From positions 310,001-374,000 of the forward strand of contig OZ251446.1 in assembly GCA_965242495.1 (NCBI GenBank): DNA of 64,000 nucleotides, read 5' to 3'. The notes under the pieces were generated by a model, which had not been told where the DNA came from, searched no databases, and saw only the letters and a list, made by a program, of their open reading frames with translations. Origin of the DNA: CBDESN01 sp965242495. Its GTDB lineage: Bacteria; Pseudomonadota; Alphaproteobacteria; MPNO01. Numbering within the stretch: position 1 is the first letter of the stretch; each line of letters opens with the position of its first letter. Made by a program: the position numbers and the translations under genes. Positions 25,763 to 34,500 of this stretch are shown here, in pieces.

Positions 25763-26803
25763 ATGATCGCAACCCATGCCCGGCGCTCGTTCGTCGCGGC
25801 TTCGGCGGCCATCCTGGCCGCGCTCGGCGGCCAGGCGGCGGCGGAGACGACTCTCAACTCGGTGAGCAGCCTGCAATCGACCAATACGCTGGTGAAGAGC
25901 TTCCTCGCCAACTACATGGAGGTGGTCAACAAGACCGGCGCGGGCGTCGCCAAGATCAAGTATCTGGGCGGGCAGGAGATCGTGCCGCCGCGCAAGGCGG
26001 CCAGCGCGCTCAAGCGCGGCCAGTTCGAGATGCTGCACAGCCCGACGGCCTATTACATCGGCACCGTTCCCGAGGGCTATGCGCTGCTCGCCGCCAATCA
26101 GGGGCCGAGGGTCCTGCGCCAGAACGGCGCCTGGGACGTGCTGCAGGAGGTCTATCGCAAGAAGGCCGGCGCCTATCTCCTGGCCTGGGGCGAAAGCATG
26201 ACGTCCTACAACACCTACCTTCTGATCATGCCCAAGCTCGACAAGGACGGCGTGCCCGACCTCAACGGCGTCAAGATGCGCGCCACCGGCACCTACCGGC
26301 CGCTGTTCCGGGCGCTCGGCGCTTCGACCATCAACATCAAGTCGAGCGAAATCTTCACCGCGCTCCAGCGCAAGACGGTGGAAGGATTCGGCTGGCCGGA
26401 CGTGGCCCTCGTGCAGCTCGGCGTTCACAAGCTCGTCAAGTACCGCGTCACGCCCAACTTCTATCAGACCAATACCGTCGTCACGATGAACGCCGACGCC
26501 TGGGACGGCATGACCAGGAAGCAGCGCGATTTCCTGACCGACGCGGCGCTGACCTATGAGACCGTCTCCGTCCACTGGATGGAGAAGGAGCGCCGGAAGG
26601 AAGAGAAGGTCATGAAGGCCGCCGGCGTGAAGGACATCGAGCTCAAGGGCGCGGCGGCGGCGAAATATCTCGACGTCGCTCATGGCGAGGTCTGGAAGCA
26701 GCTCAAGGAGCGCTCCGAGTATCACGACAAGCTCCGGCCGCTGATGTACATCCCGGGCAAGCCGAACCGGCAGGCCGATCTCGGCCGCGCGCTGCGCAAC
26801 TAG
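25763..26803 (+). CDS. TRAP transporter substrate-binding protein (DctP family), system 1
   Basis: Periplasmic binding protein of 346 residues. The signal peptide MIATHARRSFVAASAAIL...AAAETT contains a twin-arginine-like RRSFV. The DctP/DctB-type fold is shown by LPLRKAASALKRGQFEMLHSP-like and MRATGTYRPLFRALGASTINIKSSEIFTALQRKTVEG segments, the latter carrying the conserved Arg that usually binds a ligand carboxylate. AGGGAGG lies upstream of the start. A strong hairpin follows at 26813-26861, then the small and large permease genes. Confidence 0.9.
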   Translation: MIATHARRSFVAASAAILAALGGQAAAETTLNSVSSLQSTNTLVKSFLANYMEVVNKTGAGVAKIKYLGGQEIVPPRKAASALKRGQFEMLHSPTAYYIGTVPEGYALLAANQGPRVLRQNGAWDVLQEVYRKKAGAYLLAWGESMTSYNTYLLIMPKLDKDGVPDLNGVKMRATGTYRPLFRALGASTINIKSSEIFTALQRKTVEGFGWPDVALVQLGVHKLVKYRVTPNFYQTNTVVTMNADAWDGMTRKQRDFLTDAALTYETVSVHWMEKERRKEEKVMKAAGVKDIELKGAAAAKYLDVAHGEVWKQLKERSEYHDKLRPLMYIPGKPNRQADLGRALRN

Positions 26804-26812
26804 GGTCCGCGG

Positions 26813-26861
26813 GCCGGCGCGAACTCTCGACTCCGCATCGCGCGGTCGAGTTCGCGCCGGC
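26813..26861 (+). promoter_or_regulatory. Strong intergenic hairpin between dctP and dctQ (system 1)
   Basis: A perfect 14-bp inverted repeat, GCCGGCGCGAACTC (26813-26826) and its complement (26848-26861), flanks a 21-nt loop. No T-run follows, so it is not a classical terminator. In transporter operons such hairpins commonly stabilise or partly terminate the binding-protein message so that it exceeds the permeases. That role is inferred here. Confidence 0.7.
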
Positions 26862-26881
26862 GGCGTCCGCCCGCTGACGCC

Positions 26882-27415
26882 ATGCGAGACGGCGCGCCGT
26901 TGGACTCCTTCGACAGGGGTCTCGGTCGGTTGGTGGGGGTGCTGGTATGGGTGGCCTGCGCCCTTATTCCCTGCATCTTCGTCATGATCGTGATCGACGT
27001 GTCGATCCGGACGGTCGGCGTGACGCCGCCGCTGTTCACCTCGTCGATCGTCGAATATGCGCTGCTCTACATCGCCATGTGCTCGGCCCCCTGGCTGGTG
27101 CGCCAGAAGGGCCACGTGGCCATCGAGGCGTTGGTCTCGATCCTGCCGCCGGCGCTGCGCGAGGGGCTGGCCAAAATCGTCTATCTGGCGTGCGCGACCC
27201 TGGCGATGTACTTCGCCTATCTTTCCGTCGAACTGTTCATCGAGGCCTGCATCACCGGAAATCTCGACGTCCGCGGCATCGACATGCCCTACTGGACGCA
27301 ATTCCTGCCGATGCCGTTCGGATACGCGCTGGTCTCGCTCGAATTCCTGATGTACCTGATCGGGCGGCGCCACTACTACAGCTACGATCTCGGCGAAGTG
27401 AAGGACAGCGTCTGA
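26882..27415 (+). CDS. TRAP transporter small permease (DctQ family), system 1
   Basis: Inner-membrane subunit of 177 residues with about four hydrophobic segments. Typical DctQ features include FVMIVIDVSIRTVGVTPP, YALLYIAMCSAPWLVRQKGHVAIEALV and MPFGYALVSLEFLMYLIG. It ends 3 nt before the large-permease gene and begins about 20 nt after the hairpin that separates it from dctP. Confidence 0.9.
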   Translation: MRDGAPLDSFDRGLGRLVGVLVWVACALIPCIFVMIVIDVSIRTVGVTPPLFTSSIVEYALLYIAMCSAPWLVRQKGHVAIEALVSILPPALREGLAKIVYLACATLAMYFAYLSVELFIEACITGNLDVRGIDMPYWTQFLPMPFGYALVSLEFLMYLIGRRHYYSYDLGEVKDSV

Positions 27416-27418
27416 GCG

Positions 27419-28732
27419 ATGGAGTGGTACGAGGCAGGCGCGTTGCTGCTGGGTTGCGTCGTCGCCGGCATGGCGCTCGGCTTTCCGGTCGCGTTCACCT
27501 TCCTGATCGCCAACGTCGTCGGCATGTTCGTCTTCGCCAAGGGCTGGTCGAACCTGATCCAGATCGCGGACAACGCGCCGCAGCTGATCACCACCTTTAC
27601 GCTGTCGCCGATCCCGATGTTCATCCTGATGGGCGCGCTGTTCTTCCATACCGGGCTGGCGATCCGGGTGTTCGACGCCCTCGACAGCCTGCTCGGGCGC
27701 ATCCCCGGGCGGCTGTGCTACCTCACCGTGGTCGGCGGTTCGCTGTTCTCGACGCTCACCGGCTCGACGATGGCCAATACGGCGATGCTGGGATCGCTCC
27801 TGGTGCCCGAGATGCAGCGCCGCGGCTACAGCAAGAAGATGTCGATGGGGCCGATCCTCGGCACCGGCGGCCTCGCCATGATCATCCCGCCGTCATCGCT
27901 CGGCGTGCTGCTGGCGAGCATCGCCGGCGTCGACGTGGGCGCGCTCCTGATCGCCGGCCTGTTGCCGGGCTTCGTCCTCGCCGCGCTCTACGCCGGCTGG
28001 ATCACGCTGAAGCTGTGGATCGATCCCTCCTCGGCGCCGAGCTACGACGTCGAATCCATCAGCTGGGGTCAGAAGCTCTATCAGGTGTGCGTCAACATAT
28101 TGCCGATGGGCCTGGTCGTGTTCATGGTGATCGGGTTCATCATTCTCGGCTGGGCTACGCCGTCGGAATCCGCTTCGTTCGGCGTCGTCGGGGTGTTGAT
28201 CCTCGCCGCGGCCTTCCGCTCTCTTACCTGGAGCGCCTTCAAGACGTCGCTGCTCGGGGCGATCCGGGTCGTCGGCATGGTGTTCTTCATCCTGATGAAC
28301 TCGACCGTGTTCAGCCAGCTGCTGTCGATGTCGGGGGCGGGGCGCGGGCTGGTGCAATGGGCGACCGGCTTCGAGGTCGCGCCGATCGTCATCCTCGGCG
28401 CGATGTTCGCGGTGCTGATCCTGCTGGGGATGTTCATGGACCAAGTGTCCATGATGCTGATCACCGTGCCGATCTTCTATCCGATCGTCCAGCTGCTGGG
28501 CTACGATCTGATCTGGTTTTCCCTGATCGTGCTGATGGCTCTCGAGATGAGCGCCACGACGCCGCCGTTCGGCCTGTTGCTATACATCATGATGGGCATG
28601 GTGCGGGGCACCACGCTCGGCGAGGTCGCCCTCGCCGCGGCGCCGTTCCTGCTCTGCGACCTGATTCTGGTGGTGATCCTGGTCGTGTTCCCGCCGTTGG
28701 CGCTTTATTTGCCGACGACGATGCTGGGCTGA
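27419..28732 (+). CDS. TRAP transporter large permease (DctM family), system 1
   Basis: Inner-membrane Na+-coupled transport subunit, 437 residues with a dozen or so hydrophobic segments. Family marks are FPVAFTFLIANVVGMFVFAKG, PIPMFILMGALFFHTGLA, GGSLFSTLTGSTMANTAMLGSLLVPEM and LMALEMSATTPPFGLLLYIM. It completes the first TRAP system. A second binding-protein gene begins 106 nt downstream on the same strand. Confidence 0.92.
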   Translation: MEWYEAGALLLGCVVAGMALGFPVAFTFLIANVVGMFVFAKGWSNLIQIADNAPQLITTFTLSPIPMFILMGALFFHTGLAIRVFDALDSLLGRIPGRLCYLTVVGGSLFSTLTGSTMANTAMLGSLLVPEMQRRGYSKKMSMGPILGTGGLAMIIPPSSLGVLLASIAGVDVGALLIAGLLPGFVLAALYAGWITLKLWIDPSSAPSYDVESISWGQKLYQVCVNILPMGLVVFMVIGFIILGWATPSESASFGVVGVLILAAAFRSLTWSAFKTSLLGAIRVVGMVFFILMNSTVFSQLLSMSGAGRGLVQWATGFEVAPIVILGAMFAVLILLGMFMDQVSMMLITVPIFYPIVQLLGYDLIWFSLIVLMALEMSATTPPFGLLLYIMMGMVRGTTLGEVALAAAPFLLCDLILVVILVVFPPLALYLPTTMLG

Positions 28733-28838
28733 TGGCGGCGGCGGCGTCCCATGGTAGCATAGGGCGTCGACGACGCATCGGGAGCAGCGGATTCCGGAGG
28801 CTCCGGCTCCGCGGCGCACTGATCCAAGGGAGGACGAG

Positions 28839-29876
28839 ATGAGAATTCCCGGCCGCGCGCTTCTCTGCCTGTGCCTGGGCGCCATCGCCGCTTCGGCGGC
28901 GTCGGGCGCCGCCAGGGCCGAGACCAAGATACTGTTCAACTATTTCGTGCCGCCCAAGCACCCGCTCAAGCTCGGCGTCATCGACCGCTGGGCCGAGCGT
29001 GTCGTGAAGGCCTCCCAGGGGCGCATGCAGGTCGAGTTTCCGGCCAAGTCCCTGGCGCCCGCGCCGCGGCAGTGGAAGATGGTGACGTCGGGCATCGCCG
29101 ACGCCACCGTCATGTACAACAATTTCGAACGCAAGCGCCTGTCGCTGGATCAGGTCGGCACGTTGCCGTTCAGCATTACCGACGCATCCTCGACGGCGAT
29201 CGCGTTGTGGCGCACGCATAAGCGCTTCTTCGAGTCCAAGAACCAGTACAAGGGCGTGAAGTTCCTGGGCTACGTCATGCATGGCGGCGGCGAGCTGCTC
29301 AGCCTGAAACAGCCGATCACGTCGATGGCCGATCTCAAGCGGATGAAGCTGCGCACGCCGCCCGGCGCGGTCTCCAAGGCGGTCAGCGCGACCGGCGCGG
29401 CGGTCGTGCCGACCCCGGGGATCAAGGCGTTCGACGTCGTCTCCAAGGGAATCGTCGACGGCATGGTCTTCCCGCCCGCCGACGTGTGGAAGCTGAAGAT
29501 GATGCCCTACGTCAAGCACCTCACCAAGGTGCCCGGCAAGGTCTACGGCGCCGTGTTCTCGCTCTACATGAACCAGAAGGTGTGGGACCGGCTGTCGGAC
29601 GCGGACAAGGCGGTGGTCATGGCTGCGTCGGGGGAGAAGATCGCCGCCGACTCCAACAACTGGGGCAACATCGATATCGAGGCCGAGGCCTTGTTCCGCA
29701 AGCAGGGGATCGGGGTCCGGCAGGCGACTCCGGAATTTACCGCCGCTCTTCGCAAGGCCTGGGCGTTCCAGGACGACGAGTGGGTCGCCGCGGCGGACAA
29801 GCTGGGCGTTCCCGGCAAGGAGGCGCTCGCTTGGTTCCGCGCCGAGGCCAAGCGGGTCTTCGAGATGCGCAAGTAA
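28839..29876 (+). CDS. TRAP transporter substrate-binding protein (DctP family), system 2
   Basis: Periplasmic binding protein of 345 residues with a Sec-type signal peptide ending near ARAETKILFNYF. The mature protein begins with KILFNYFVPPKHPLKLGVIDRWAE. The conserved region MADLKRMKLRTPPGAVSKAVSATGAAVVPTPGIKAFDVVSKGIVDGMV carries the carboxylate-binding Arg. AAGGGAGGA lies 5-9 nt upstream of the ATG. It heads the second complete TRAP set. Its sequence is clearly divergent from system 1, so different ligands are likely. Confidence 0.92.
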   Translation: MRIPGRALLCLCLGAIAASAASGAARAETKILFNYFVPPKHPLKLGVIDRWAERVVKASQGRMQVEFPAKSLAPAPRQWKMVTSGIADATVMYNNFERKRLSLDQVGTLPFSITDASSTAIALWRTHKRFFESKNQYKGVKFLGYVMHGGGELLSLKQPITSMADLKRMKLRTPPGAVSKAVSATGAAVVPTPGIKAFDVVSKGIVDGMVFPPADVWKLKMMPYVKHLTKVPGKVYGAVFSLYMNQKVWDRLSDADKAVVMAASGEKIAADSNNWGNIDIEAEALFRKQGIGVRQATPEFTAALRKAWAFQDDEWVAAADKLGVPGKEALAWFRAEAKRVFEMRK

Positions 29877-29895
29877 CGGCGACGCCCCCCGGACC

Positions 29896-30414
29896 ATGCC
29901 CGAAGGCGAGACGGGGCCGGGCGTCGACGACGTCCGGCCGGACGGCCGGTTCGAGACGTTCCTGATGGCCGTCGTGGGGACGGCGATCTTCCTGATGATG
30001 GCCATCACCTTCGTCGACGTGGTCGGCCGCTACGGGTTCAACGCGCCGATCCCCGGCGGCTTCGAGCTGATCGAGTTCCTGATGCCGCTGGCGATCTTCT
30101 CGGGCCTTCCGATCATCACCCGCCGCCGGACGCATATCGTCGTCAGCATCCTCGACGGCTGGTTCCGCGGCCGGGCCGGCGACGTCCGACGGCTGGTCGT
30201 GGACGTCGGCTCGCTGGCCGTCGTCGGCTTCATCGCCGAACGCCTGCGCAGCCAGGGCGCGGGGCTGGCCGAGGCGCAGATCGAATCGGGCTATCTCGAA
30301 TGGCCGGTGGCGCCGGCGGCCTACGCGATCAGCCTCCTCAGCCTGTTGACCTGCGTGGTGCTGCTGCTGATGGTTCGGGACGATCTCAAGGCGCTGCGGG
30401 GGGCGCCGCGGTGA
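29896..30414 (+). CDS. TRAP transporter small permease (DctQ family), system 2
   Basis: Membrane subunit of 172 residues with about four hydrophobic helices. ITFVDVVGRYGFNAPIPGGFELIEFLMPLAIFSGLPIITRRRTHIVVSIL is the usual DctQ core. The gap to dctP is 19 nt and to dctM 16 nt, without the large hairpin seen in system 1. Confidence 0.9.
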   Translation: MPEGETGPGVDDVRPDGRFETFLMAVVGTAIFLMMAITFVDVVGRYGFNAPIPGGFELIEFLMPLAIFSGLPIITRRRTHIVVSILDGWFRGRAGDVRRLVVDVGSLAVVGFIAERLRSQGAGLAEAQIESGYLEWPVAPAAYAISLLSLLTCVVLLLMVRDDLKALRGAPR

Positions 30415-30430
30415 GGCGGACGCTGCGCCG

Positions 30431-31726
30431 ATGACCGAGTCGCTGATCGGTTTCGCGGTCCTGCTGTTCGTCGTCTTCGTCGGCTTTCCGCTGGGCTTCG
30501 CGATGGTGGTGGTCGGCTTCGTCGGCTTCGGCCTGGTTCGCGGCTGGGAGCCGGCGCTCGAGACCGTCGGTCAGCTCATCCTCGATTTCTCGATGAGCTA
30601 CTCCTTCTCCGTGCTGCCGCTGTTCGTCCTCATGGGCGCGTTCGTCTATCGCGCCGCGCTGTCGGAAGACCTGTACGACGCCTCCAACGCCTGGTTGGGC
30701 CACTACAAGGGCGGCCTCGCGATGGCCACCGTCGCGGCCTGCGGCGGCTTCAGCGCCGTCTCCGGGAGCTCGGTGGCCACCGCGGCGACCATGGCCAAGG
30801 TCGCCATGCCGTCGATGCGGCGCTACCGCTACAGCGAGAATCTCGCCGCCGGCACCATCGCCGCCGGCGGCACGATGGGCATCCTCATTCCTCCCAGCAT
30901 CGCGCTGGTGATCTACGGCATCATCGTCGAGGAGGACGTGGGCAAGCTGTTCATCGCCGGGATCCTCCCGGGCGTGATCACCGTCCTGCTCTATATCCTC
31001 GTCATCAAACTGTTGATCGCCTTCCGGCCCGATCTGGGTCCGCCCGGGCCGTGGACGCCATGGCGCGACCGGTTCCGGGCGCTCAAATCCGTCTGGGGGA
31101 TCGTCGCCCTGTTCGTGCTGGTGCTGGGCGGCATCTATCTCGGCGTGTTCACCCCGACCGAAGCCGGCGGGATCGGCGCGGTCGGCGCCGCCGCCTTCGC
31201 CGTATCGCGGCGCAAGATGGGATGGCGGGCGTTCTGCGGCGCGCTCGTCGAGGCGGGCCAGACCACCACGATGGTGTTCAGCGTCGCCTTCGGGGCGGTC
31301 ATCCTGTCCAACTTCATGAACATCTCGGGCATGCCCAACTATATCGTCGGTTGGGTCGATTCGCTCGACATCGCGCCGATCGCGGTGGTGCTGGTGATCT
31401 GCCTGATCTACGTCGCGCTGGGCTGCGTGTTCGAGGGCATCGGCATGATCCTGCTCACGGTGCCGATCTTCTTCCCCGTGGTGCAGAGCCTGGGCTTCGA
31501 TCTGATCTGGTTCGGCATCGTCGTCATCATGGTGACCGAGATCAGTCTGATCACGCCGCCGATCGGCATGAACGTGTTCGTTCTGAAGACGATCCTCCCG
31601 GAGATGTCGCTATGGGGGATCTTCGGCGGCATCGGCCCCTTCTTCCTCGCCGACATCGTCCGGCTGATGCTGGTGGTCTTCATACCCGGGCTGGCCCTGT
31701 ACCTGCCCGGCCTGATGGGCCCGTAG
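30431..31726 (+). CDS. TRAP transporter large permease (DctM family), system 2
   Basis: Transport subunit of 431 residues. FAVLLFVVFVGFPLGFAMVVVGFVGF, GGFSAVSGSSVATAATMAKVAMPSMRRY, GGTMGILIPPSIALVIYGI and ISLITPPIGMNVFVLK are diagnostic of DctM. It ends 8 nt from the 3' end of the convergent sulfatase gene and closes the ~10-kb plus-strand block that begins with the Mo hydroxylase. Confidence 0.93.
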   Translation: MTESLIGFAVLLFVVFVGFPLGFAMVVVGFVGFGLVRGWEPALETVGQLILDFSMSYSFSVLPLFVLMGAFVYRAALSEDLYDASNAWLGHYKGGLAMATVAACGGFSAVSGSSVATAATMAKVAMPSMRRYRYSENLAAGTIAAGGTMGILIPPSIALVIYGIIVEEDVGKLFIAGILPGVITVLLYILVIKLLIAFRPDLGPPGPWTPWRDRFRALKSVWGIVALFVLVLGGIYLGVFTPTEAGGIGAVGAAAFAVSRRKMGWRAFCGALVEAGQTTTMVFSVAFGAVILSNFMNISGMPNYIVGWVDSLDIAPIAVVLVICLIYVALGCVFEGIGMILLTVPIFFPVVQSLGFDLIWFGIVVIMVTEISLITPPIGMNVFVLKTILPEMSLWGIFGGIGPFFLADIVRLMLVVFIPGLALYLPGLMGP

Positions 31727-31734
31727 CCGGCCGG

Positions 31735-33327
31735 TTACGCCATTCCGGTCATCAGCGGCGTCCAGTCGTGCATCTCGATCATGAGGTCGAGCATGCGCGC
31801 CGTCAGGGCGTCGCGCACGGGGCGGGCGTCGCGGCGTTCCCACAGATTCTCGATCTCCAGGGGATCGGCCCGGAGGTCGAACAGCTCGGCCCAGGGAAAC
31901 GGGTGGTAGCGGGTCAACCGGTGGCCGTCGGTGACCATGGTCCGGATCCGTTGCGGCCGGTCGAAACCCAGATAGATCCGTTCCCGATCGTCCTCTACCA
32001 GCACCGCGTCGCGGACCCGCGCCTCCGTCCCGGCGACGACGCCGAGCAAGCTTCGGCCCTGGATGCCGTAATAGGGGGCGATCCCGGCCCGCTCCAGCAC
32101 CGTGGTAGAAATGTCGATGGTCGAACCCAGCGCCGCGGTCCGCGAGACGCCGCGCGCCTCCGGGTCGGCCCACAGGAACGGCGTCCGAAGCGTTCCCTGA
32201 TAGTGCAGCGGCCCCTTCAGCAGGATGCCGTGGTCGCCCATGAAATCGCCGTGATCCGAGGTGAACAGGACGACCGTGCTCCCGGCCAGGCCCAGCCGGT
32301 CGAGGGCGCCGAGGATGCGCCCCACGGCGTCGTCGATCATCGCGATCATGCCGTAGGTCAGGGCGATCGCCTCGCGCGCCTCGCGTTCGGTGACGGCGTA
32401 GGGAATCTGCCCGGCGCGCATCGCGGTTCCGGCCTGGAGTTCGTCCCGCATGAATCGCAGAATCGGCGACTCGCCCTTTCCGAACGAGGCGGGCAGGGGG
32501 ACGTCCTCGGGGTCGTACATGTCCCAGTAGCGGCCCGGCGGGGTGAACGGATGATGCGGGTCGGGAAAGGAGCATTGCAGGTAGAACGGCTTCGCGTCCT
32601 CGGCCGCCGCCCGCTTCTCGATGAACGCGACGGTCTTGTCGGCGACGTAGGAGGTCGAATAGAGCTCCTCCGGGATCCGGGTCCGCCAGGCTTGCGGCGT
32701 CGAGATGCGGTCGTCGGGGATGGCGTTGGCCGGGCCGCGCAACCCGTCGGGGTCGGGGTGGCGCTCGCGCAGCCAATGCTCGTAGGCCCCGCCGGCCCGG
32801 TCGCCGTGCAGGGTGCAGAGATCGACGTGCTCGAAGCCGTAGAACGGCGTGCGGACCCGATGGGATGGGTCGGCCTTCCACTTCGGCGAGTTCTCCGACT
32901 CGTATTCCGCGCCGTCGAGTCCGTAGCGCTCGGCCTCCCGGTCGGCGCCGTCCGCCGACGGGTCGGCCTTCGCCCCCGGCGGCTCGAACTCGCGCGGGAG
33001 GCCCGTCATGTTCTGCAGATGCGACTTGCCGACCAGAGCGGTGGCGTATCCGTTCGCCGCCAGCTCCTCGACGAAGGTGCGCGCGCGCCGCGACAGCGGA
33101 ATCCCGTTGGACCGGACCCCGTGCAGCGAGGGCAGCCGTCCGGTCATCAGCGAGGCGCGGTTCGGCATGCAGATCGGATTGGCGACGTAGAACCGGTCGA
33201 ACGCGGTTCCCCGTTCGGCGATGCCGTCGATATGCGGCGTGCGCAGGACGGCGTTGCCCGCGCAGCTCAAATGGTCGGCGCGCTGCTGATCGGTGACGAA
33301 CAGCAGGAAGTTCGGCCGGTCCGCCAT
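31735..33327 (-). CDS. Type I sulfatase / alkaline-phosphatase-superfamily hydrolase
   Basis: A 530-residue formylglycine-dependent hydrolase. The active-site motif is C53-M-P-N-R followed by ASLMTGR, matching C-x-P-x-R, so C53 would be converted to formylglycine by an FGE enzyme. The metal-binding start is FVTDQQRADHLSCAG, with further sites at TVVLFTSDHGDFMGDHG. No signal peptide is seen, which suggests a cytoplasmic enzyme. Sequences of this shape include choline sulfatases, arylsulfatases and phosphonate monoester hydrolases, so the substrate is open. It faces the TRAP operon tail to tail. Confidence 0.88.
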   Translation of the reverse strand: MADRPNFLLFVTDQQRADHLSCAGNAVLRTPHIDGIAERGTAFDRFYVANPICMPNRASLMTGRLPSLHGVRSNGIPLSRRARTFVEELAANGYATALVGKSHLQNMTGLPREFEPPGAKADPSADGADREAERYGLDGAEYESENSPKWKADPSHRVRTPFYGFEHVDLCTLHGDRAGGAYEHWLRERHPDPDGLRGPANAIPDDRISTPQAWRTRIPEELYSTSYVADKTVAFIEKRAAAEDAKPFYLQCSFPDPHHPFTPPGRYWDMYDPEDVPLPASFGKGESPILRFMRDELQAGTAMRAGQIPYAVTEREAREAIALTYGMIAMIDDAVGRILGALDRLGLAGSTVVLFTSDHGDFMGDHGILLKGPLHYQGTLRTPFLWADPEARGVSRTAALGSTIDISTTVLERAGIAPYYGIQGRSLLGVVAGTEARVRDAVLVEDDRERIYLGFDRPQRIRTMVTDGHRLTRYHPFPWAELFDLRADPLEIENLWERRDARPVRDALTARMLDLMIEMHDWTPLMTGMA

Positions 33328-33451
33328 TGGATGTACGGCCTCCCGCGGCGCAGGGCGGGAGTCTATGCGCGCCGGGCCGCCGGGTCCACCGGCGGCGAAT
33401 GGCGGGGCTTCTTGACGCCCTGGCCCCGCCCGCCTTATATGCCGGCGTCCC

Positions 33452-33526
33452 GGGCGCGTAGCTCAGCGGGAGAGCGCTCGCCTCACACGCGAGAGGTCAC
33501 TGGTTCAATCCCAGTCGCGCCCACCA
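33452..33526 (+). tRNA. tRNA-Val (anticodon CAC)
   Basis: A full cloverleaf can be drawn: acceptor GGGCGCG pairing with CGCGCCC, D-arm GCTCAGCGGGAGAGC, anticodon stem CTCGC/GCGAG around loop CTCACAC (anticodon CAC), and T-arm CTGGTTCAATCCCAG. The CCA end is encoded (33524-33526). It lies between the sulfatase and yicC. Confidence 0.97.
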
Positions 33527-33600
33527 TCGTCCGGGTCCGATCCGTCGCGGCGGCGCTCGAAGACGCGGCGTCGGGGGCGCGTTCGCATTGCACGACGGAA

Positions 33601-34500
33601 ATGGCTGAATCCGACCGCGTCCACAGCATGACCGGCTTCGCCCGGGCCGAAGGGTGCGACGGCGGCGACCGTTGGGCCTGGGAGGTCAGGAGCGTCAACG
33701 CGCGGAATCTCGACGTCCGCGTCCGCCTGCCGCCCGGCCTTGAGCATCTGGAAGCCGAGGCGCGCGGTCTGGCGCGAACGCGGTTCCGCCGCGGCGGCCT
33801 GTCGATCCATCTCTCGCTCGAGCGCGCGGCGCGGCCGAATCGCTACCGGCTGAACCGCGAGGCGTTGGCCGACATGCTCGGTTTGATCGACGAGCTCAAG
33901 GCGGCGGTCGGGACGCCGCCGCCCCGGGCCGAAGCTCTGATCGCGCTGCCCGGCGTCCTGGAGCCGGTCGGGGAGGAGGAGCCCGACGACCGGCGCGGCC
34001 GGCGCGACGCCGCCATGATCGAGACGTTGCGGGACGCGCTCGACGAGACGGCGAGGATGCGGGCCGGCGAGGGCGCGCGCCTCGCCGTCGCGGTCGAGGA
34101 GCACGTCGCCGCCATCGACCGTCGCCGCGCCGAGGCGGCGGACGCGGCCGCCCTCCAGCCCGCTGCGATCCGCGACCGGTTGCGGGAGCGATTGGCCGGG
34201 CTGCTGGACGGCGAGTCGCGGGCGCCGGAGGACCGGATCGCGCAGGAAGTCGCCCTGCTGGCTTCGCGCGCCGACGTGCGCGAGGAGCTGGATCGGCTGG
34301 CCGCGCACGTCGCCGCGGCGCGCGACCTGATCCGGCAGGGGGGCGCGGTCGGCAGGCGGCTGGACTTCCTGTGCCAGGAGTTCAACCGCGAGGCCAACAC
34401 GTTCTGCGCGAAGGCGGCCGAGTTGAAGCTCACGCAGATCGGCCTCGAGCTCAAGGCCGCGGTCGAGCGGCTGCGCGAGCAGGTCCAGAACATCGAATGA
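33601..34500 (+). CDS. yicC: YicC-family endoribonuclease
   Basis: A 299-residue protein of the YicC/YloC family, endoribonucleases that act on mRNA and sRNA in the cytoplasm. The family N-terminus HSMTGFARAEG and the C-terminus GRRLDFLCQEFNREANTFCAKAAELKLTQIGLELKAAVERLREQVQNIE are diagnostic. The region between is helical and charged, as expected. I chose ATG 33601 because it places SMTGFA about ten residues in, as in related proteins. The 4-nt overlap with gmk is the arrangement often seen for these two genes. Confidence 0.95.
   Translation: MAESDRVHSMTGFARAEGCDGGDRWAWEVRSVNARNLDVRVRLPPGLEHLEAEARGLARTRFRRGGLSIHLSLERAARPNRYRLNREALADMLGLIDELKAAVGTPPPRAEALIALPGVLEPVGEEEPDDRRGRRDAAMIETLRDALDETARMRAGEGARLAVAVEEHVAAIDRRRAEAADAAALQPAAIRDRLRERLAGLLDGESRAPEDRIAQEVALLASRADVREELDRLAAHVAAARDLIRQGGAVGRRLDFLCQEFNREANTFCAKAAELKLTQIGLELKAAVERLREQVQNIE

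Noticed and set aside
22901..27649. A 1,582-codon minus-strand open frame opposite the Mo hydroxylase and TRAP genes
   Set aside because: The plus strand carries clearly conserved genes throughout. The opposite frame is His/Arg/Asp-rich shadow sequence typical of GC-rich DNA.
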